Shown here: piece after piece, positions 58,810 to 64,000 of the stretch | Numbering within the stretch: the first letter of the stretch is position 1 | Layout: each line of letters starts with the position of its first letter | NCBI GenBank assembly: GCA_019914995.1 | Contig: CM034134.1 | Span: 3,180,145-3,244,144 of the forward strand | DNA length: 64,000 bases | Origin: Acanthochlamys bracteata | Lineage: Eukaryota > Streptophyta > Magnoliopsida > Pandanales > Velloziaceae | Direction: 5' to 3' | The notes under the pieces: model-generated | Told to the model about the DNA's origin: nothing | The model's database searches: none | Seen by the model: only the letters and a program-made list of their open reading frames with translations | Position numbers and translations under genes: made by a program

Positions 58810-60597
58810 AATTAAAATTTTTTTTAGCCAGGAAGCTCACTGGAAGCTGAATCTGTCTAAAAAAAATAAAGACAGATTTCTTAAGTTGCATTGTAAACAA
58901 AAACAATTTGTTATGTTAAGTCTATTTACAGTATCGTAAAAGTGTTGTTAATAGAAAAAAAAATTAAAATTAAAATTTTTTTTGGCCGGAGAACAAGGAG
59001 CTCACTAGTAATAAAAAAAAAGTATATTTCTTAAGTTTCTTTGTAAAGAAAAAAATTTGTTATACTCAATCTGTATAAACAATATTACACAACTGTTTTT
59101 AACAGAAAAAATTAAAACTAAAATTATTTGGCCTCACTGGCCGGAAACCAGTGAGTAGTGAGCTCACTGGCTGAGAGCAACTCACTGCTCACTGGCCAGT
59201 TCTATCTACCAGGAGACTTCATCCATCACTGACATTCACTTTAGCATTCACTCCAAACAACGACCAACACATTCACATTCACAAGTATTTGGATGCTAAT
59301 ATCGTTCACATTTCATTCAAATATGAGCATTATTCACAAGTTCTTACAGCACATCCTTGAGCAAACATAGCTCAATTTCTATAACCATATTCATGAGCAA
59401 ACGTACCTCAGTTTTTACAGCACAACCTTGAGCAAACATAGCTCAGGTTTTACAGCAGAAACAAATAAGGTTTTACACTTCCAACATCTTTTCTGACATT
59501 TATAACACTTACAGAAAATATCTTTGTTCTTGGGTAAATTTCTCTGCTTCAGCTGATGCTCCAGCAGCACTTCTCCTTCTTTGTTTCTTCTCCTTCTCCT
59601 CCTTATCTGCATAGTACTGCATTCAAATGTTCATTCATACACAAAACATTTCATACAATTCGGATGCTGTCTTTGTTTTTGTTGGTGCTCCAGCAGCTCC
59701 TCCATTCATATGTGCTGTCTTCGTTTCTGCACAAAAGAAATTGCACCGGCAATCATCGCCAACTGCAACAAAAAAAAAAACTTACATCCATTTCGTCGTT
59801 CATCGACGAATTCACCGACGCAACTGGCTGCATAGCAATCCTACGTTCCCAACAAAAATCGAATCGCACAATCAAAATCATATAACAACAAATACAAATA
59901 AATCATAATCAAAACAAATTTCCAAACAATTGCCGAGACTCGTCGAAGTCCCGTTCGGGCGTGCTCGATGCAGCCGGTTGCGACGGCGAGGAGTCAGCGA
60001 CAGCAGACGAGACCAAGAAGAATGTCAGAGGCGAATAGGGTGACTTGCGACGATCACCGGAATCGCACGCGGCACGGATCAAAAAGCCGCGTCTCGAGCA
60101 GGAAGATAAATCAACGGCCGACGGGTAGAAATTGATGAAATTGATGGCAGGAGTAGGAAGACAAAGAGGAGAAGGAAACATAAGGGCAATGGGTTCTCTC
60201 GCCGATCGCCTGTTGAAAGTTCGGCGGCGGTAGGGTTCGATCGGCTGCCATTGCAAAAGAGATGGTGGAAGAAAATAAAGGAAAGTGAACGGAATAGGAA
60301 GCATAGTAGCATACCTAAGAAATTTTTCGCCGGAGATCGATCGAGCCGGTGAATCCGAGCTCGATCGGGAGAGACGAAGAGAATGGAGGAAAAGATGGGG
60401 GAGAGAACAAGAAAGAAGAAAAAAAAACAAAAAACAAAAACCTGTTGTACGGAAACAACAGGTTACGGGATTACTGTATGTACGGAAATACATTTTTACG
60501 AAATTACTATTTATGTGCTGCGTACAGTGCTATAAGTAATTAGTAAGTGATTGTGAGGGAGTGCGCCCAAGAGAGTGGAGTGCGCGTATCCGCACCG
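58810..60597 (-). repeat. MULE right terminal inverted repeat arm
   Basis: Inverted counterpart of 53553-55590. Diagnostic pairs: the CCTGTTG...CAACAGG hairpin at 60441-60462 and the leader-like block with TCGATCGAGCCGGTGAATCC near 60335-60355. The minus-strand open frame 60493-59909 (194 codons) is longer than its left-arm counterpart, whose frame is broken. Both have the same Ser/Pro-rich translation and no recognised domain. Confidence 0.85.
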
Positions 60598-60790
60598 ATA
60601 CATATAATATATCTATATACTTGTAAAATTAGTTGAGCTCATAAACCATAAATCATATGCCATCCAAGACAAAATAACATGATAATTAATATTTCATGGA
60701 ATCTTTCCCAATTATAGTAGAAATATCATGCTCAAATAATAATGACACCCAATTATAACATTTTATAATTACGATATCAAGCATATTATG
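60598..60790 (-). repeat. Long LTR, copy F, part 2
   Basis: Begins with the right copy of the target duplication ATACATATA (60598-60606) and continues AT-rich sequence like the corresponding part of copy D (around 50440-50680, with ATCATGCTC and ATATCA-type blocks). It loses similarity near 60790, where CACTA-like GCGACTAATACG motifs start. Confidence 0.5.
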
Positions 60791-61075
60791 TTAATCATTC
60801 GCGACTAATACGTTAATAGCATTCAAGTCAAACTGGTTGCTATTTGATTAACAAAAGGCACGAACAGTTGTTGGTCCTTAACATTGTCAATAACGACCAA
60901 CACAATTTGGTCCCTAATCCTATAAACAGCGACCAAATTGATTTGATCCCTAATGGGCACCTATTGCGATTTTTCACTCGCGACATCAGGGGTGATTCCA
61001 CATCTGAACCAACTATTTGGAAAGTTCAGCAGAGGTTCTTGATTTTTCACTCGTGACTAAGAAATTACCATATAC
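60791..61075. mobile_element. CACTA-like subterminal repeat block
   Basis: Motifs TCGCGACTAAT, AACTGGTTGCTATT, TTGTTGGTCCTTAAC, AACGACCAAC and GCGACCAAATTG at short spacing, the GCGACCA/TTGGTCC set seen at 15720, 21436 and 63470. No CACTA terminal sequence is visible here, so the end has been lost. Confidence 0.5.
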
Positions 61076-62639
61076 AAATCAAATGAGCAAAAATTATTGT
61101 AATGCAAACAAAATAATTATTTTGGCAACAGAAAATTTGACCTCGTAACAATCAGGAAACAATCATATATCATGATTAAATACCAAATAAATTTTCATCA
61201 ACAAAGTTTCCTCGCCAGCAGGGATGATTCCACGTCTGAACCAACTATTTAGGAAGTAAATTACCATGTGCTAATCAGATGATATGATAAGCTTCATAAA
61301 TATCTACAACTATCAGAGAAATGAACATGATAAGACGGTTTATAGATAAATAGCACGGCTGATGTTTCTACGCAAACTATTTCTGTATTAAACAAATGTG
61401 GTTCATTGACGCCATCTTTACAAGGAATTTTCGATAAACGGCTCGCATGATTTGATTGGAAAGTATTCCTTGTTGCTTTTCCTCAACCGCTACTCTAGTT
61501 ACGTGTAACTATCAAGCAGAGCAAAATTGCATGTTGCAGAGTGGAGGCATGTAGTACACTGCAACATACCACAGCGATGATACCAACAAAGCTAGTAAAT
61601 TCTCTGTTCGTTGAAGATGCTACTGTTCCAAATGCATAACCTGCTCTAAATGTCACAATCACCTGAAAGAAAACAGATGGACAATTTATGAGAATTCAAC
61701 TTCGCATAGTAAAATAAACGAAATGGTAGAAAAATCATCAGCAAGGATGTCTAATTGAATTTGTGTTATCACATCAAGATGCAAGAGATACATAATAGTA
61801 AATTCGCAATAGGGTTGTTCTTACCTCTGTCTTTACTTTTGCCAAGCAAATAGAGGAGCAACAAATTCCCAAATACTAAGTCCATTTCTTTTACCCATAA
61901 GGGATGGACTAAGCAATAGCATGAATTTCACTTGACAACAGAAGATGATGAAAAGAAGGATTAAAAAAAAAAACACTAGACTTTGCATTTAGTGAAGTAC
62001 TACAATTGAATAAAGGATGAAAGAAAATACCCAAGCACTAAACTATACGATAACATTTCTTGGTCTTGAAAGTAGCATGTTTATAGATGAACCTATCTTC
62101 TCCAACCATGTTTGGTAAGCTTGGAAGTCATCGCAATAGCTTGGCAAGCTTGTATCCCAACGTGGATTACACGTCTTATCCTCAGAATCTTTGAAATAGT
62201 AAAAAATGTGTATCACATAAACTGAAATCTTATAATAAAACTAAACCACAGCACCCAAATCTCTATGTGAAAATAACAGCAGGATGAAATATACAATTAT
62301 AAGGACTCTTTGGAGTCAAAAGTACATCCTCATAGCTAGCTCTAGAAATGAACATTGTTGCATTTGAGATGATATCACGATTACACCTTGTTCAATGGGC
62401 TCACTAGCATGAACGTTTGAGGTTGATCTCAGTTTCAGACTTTGGCTGAAGCTTCGAGCGTAAACAACAACATAGCAGTGAAGAATGATAGAGAGAGTGG
62501 TGGTGGTGGAGTAGACATAAGATAACAAGGAGATCACGGCGTTGACAATAGCGGAGAAGGAGAGGAATATTTGAATTTAGGGAAGATGATCAGTAACCAG
62601 TAATAAAATGATATTAAACCAAAAATAATAAGATCGCGA
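61076..62639 (-). other. Unassigned region with a candidate spliced exon (minus strand)
   Basis: On the minus strand TTTTCTTTCAG precedes a 93-bp open segment (61673 down to 61581) that translates VIVTFRAGYAFGTVASST, NREFTSFVGIIAV and is followed by GTATGTTGC, so both splice signals are present. Farther upstream in sense, an ATG at about 62516 opens MSTPPPPLSLSFFTAMLLFT, a signal-peptide-like start, ending near a possible GT donor. An overlapping frame (62537-62316) is equally open. The exons are not proven to belong together and no family is recognised. The region is bracketed by CACTA-like repeat blocks, so captured host sequence is possible. Confidence 0.35.
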
Positions 62640-63766
62640 TTAATAAAAAAAAAAATTTTTTGAAATATTATTTTTTAGAGAGCAACAAAGACTAATTATG
62701 ATGTTGGTCTCTATTACTCGAGCATTTGGGACCAAATTTACTTTCGGTCACTATTACTTTATAACGGTATTCGAGAACAATATAGAATTTGGTCCTAATA
62801 TTCAAGTATAAAGACCAACAACATAGTTGGCCTCTGTTAATTTAAAAAATAATATTACAAAAAATAATTATTATAAATTTTTTACTAAATCTAAATTTTT
62901 GGATTATGATCCATAATTTGGTATAGTATATTGACAAAATTTCTAACAGCTTGTATAATTATTGGCATATGACAATAGATAAGTAAAGAATATATATGAT
63001 TTAACAATTTTTCGACATAAATTAGATGAACAAATAAAATCCAACTTTTATGAAACTTTGTTTGAGCAATAATATGGTCACGCGCAATTATTCAACGGTT
63101 TACATATTTCGTTTAAAATAAAATATGAGATTATGTTGATTGTTTATGAGTGTTGTGATGTAAGAATATAAATGATATGAAACCTAATTTATACTCATTA
63201 TTGTTCAATCTTTAACGCAACTCATGTAATTATAAGGAATAAATCAAAGATCATGAACTCCGGTTGTAACTTACTCCTCTAATCTAAGCCCAAAGATTAT
63301 TAAATCATATGCGTGCATTGATAATCTGTTGCAATGAAGTACTAATAATTATACAAATCACTTAAAAGTTTATCAATATAATATACTATAAGTATATATG
63401 ACATCCAACAGTTAGATTTTAGTAAAAAAGTTTGTAATAATTATTTTAAACTTTTATTTTTCAAGTTAAATGAGACCAATTTATGTTGGTCCATATTACT
63501 CAAGCATTAGGGACTAAATCTAACCTCAGTAGCTAATACCTTGGATAACAGCAACCAACTCCAACTTTGGTCCTGATGCTCGTTCAATAGCAACCAAATC
63601 TTTCTTGATCAGACTAACCATATTGAATAACGCTGATAAGTTGAGTAACAGTGACCAATTATCTTAATGATTATCTTGTGTAAAGACTAATTGAAACTAT
63701 TTTAAGTTTTGCTCATTACTCGAGCATCAGGACCAAGTTCCATGTTGGCAACTGATACCATAGTTA
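62640..63766. mobile_element. CACTA-like element, non-coding
   Basis: Two blocks of GACCAA/TTGGTC(C/T)-type repeats with TACTCGAGCAT-like spacers (62680-62840 and 63470-63760) flank very AT-rich sequence containing CATCCAACAGTTAG (about 63402). Similar to 15047-16202. No coding sequence. Confidence 0.55.
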
Positions 63767-64000
63767 ACTACAACAAAAAAAATTGATAGGGACCAAAACA
63801 TATTGGTAGCTATTGAGAAAAATTGCGAATAGCGACAAAAAAATATCAATCACTAAACTAGTAGCTAAAAACTGATCGCTGATACTAATAGCAACCATAT
63901 TTATTATCGGTCACTATTATCGAAAGGAACTGCGATGAAAATGTGTGGGTCACTATAACTAAAAGCAACCAAGTCAAACTGGTCACTGTTTATGACACAA
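63767..64000 (+). mobile_element. Start of another CACTA-like element, runs off the window
   Basis: ACTACAACAAAAAAAATTG (from about 63769; the expected leading C is replaced by A) is followed by dense GGGACCAAAAC, GCGAC, GCAACCA, CGGTCACTATT and CAACCAAGTC motifs, the layout of a CACTA 5' end. It continues beyond 64000. Confidence 0.55.

Larger units (their letters stand above)
53553..60597 (+). mobile_element. Mutator-like element (MULE), FAR1-type, long TIRs
   Basis: 7045 bp between perfect 9-bp direct repeats. The ends share GGTGCGGATACGCGCACTCC as an inverted repeat (the outermost base differs, G on the left, C on the complement of the right), continuing into inverted arms of about 1.8-2.0 kb. 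The central part has one transposase gene in plus orientation (56161-58667). The arms, short subterminal repeats and FAR1/MULE transposase make the superfamily assignment firm. The long arms are unusually extended by an A/T- and GAGCTCACTGG-rich tandem region. The transposase has several breaks, so this copy is non-autonomous now, but its ends are preserved and it could be mobilised in trans. It sits inside long LTR copy F. Confidence 0.92.

Noticed and set aside
1-64000. CRISPR arrays, operons, tRNA or rRNA genes
   Set aside because: No regularly spaced identical repeats with unique spacers, no clustered prokaryote-type genes, and no recognisable tRNA or rRNA sequence. All signals are plant transposons.

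Overview
This window reads as a repeat-dense, AT-rich stretch of a flowering plant nuclear genome, most likely a eudicot and probably heterochromatic. The evidence is a set of plant-type transposon lineages lying next to or inside each other: Ty1/copia, Athila and chromovirus-like Ty3/gypsy, CACTA, a Mutator-like element with a FAR1-type transposase, and a Tourist-like MITE. I see no intact host gene, no tRNA or rRNA gene, and no prokaryotic feature. Almost every coding stretch is a broken transposon gene, with stops and frameshifts described in the entries.

Layout. At 293-5078 is a copia element with two 331-bp LTRs, a primer-binding site, a polypurine tract and a near-perfect 5-bp target duplication. 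A short telomere-type repeat tract sits inside its pol. At 5640-7341 are minus-strand copia pieces (gag, PBS, LTR, RNase H) and a perfect 80-bp inverted repeat. At 7346-12840 is a 5'-truncated Athila-type gypsy element (pol, non-coding 3' region, LTR). At 12841-17168 are two minus-strand gypsy fragments (gag-protease plus LTR; gag plus LTR) separated by a CACTA terminus. From 17283 onward one family of very long LTRs (about 2.5 kb, Tekay/Del-like) recurs at least seven times in both orientations: 17283, 20046, 26640, 35813, 46620, 47241 and 52289. Between these copies lie copia gag debris, CACTA ends, a Tourist-like MITE, and a second degenerate gypsy element (30119-34400).

Three nested structures stand out. 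(1) A CACTA element (34969-44918) has TNP2 and TNPA remnants and contains a long LTR. (2) A 2513-bp solo LTR (47241-49753) is flanked by the 5-bp duplication AGTCC and is inserted antiparallel into another LTR of the same family. (3) A 7045-bp Mutator-like element (53553-60597) has a perfect 9-bp target duplication, inverted repeats of about 1.8-2.0 kb, and a FAR1/MULE transposase whose catalytic residues survive although its frame is broken. It is inserted in yet another long LTR.

The last 3.2 kb contains CACTA-like repeats around a stretch with one plausible spliced exon of an unidentified membrane-type protein. This is the only candidate trace of a host gene. All family assignments come from motifs read by eye. 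I ran no alignments or searches, and the percent divergence given for the copia LTRs is a hand count.
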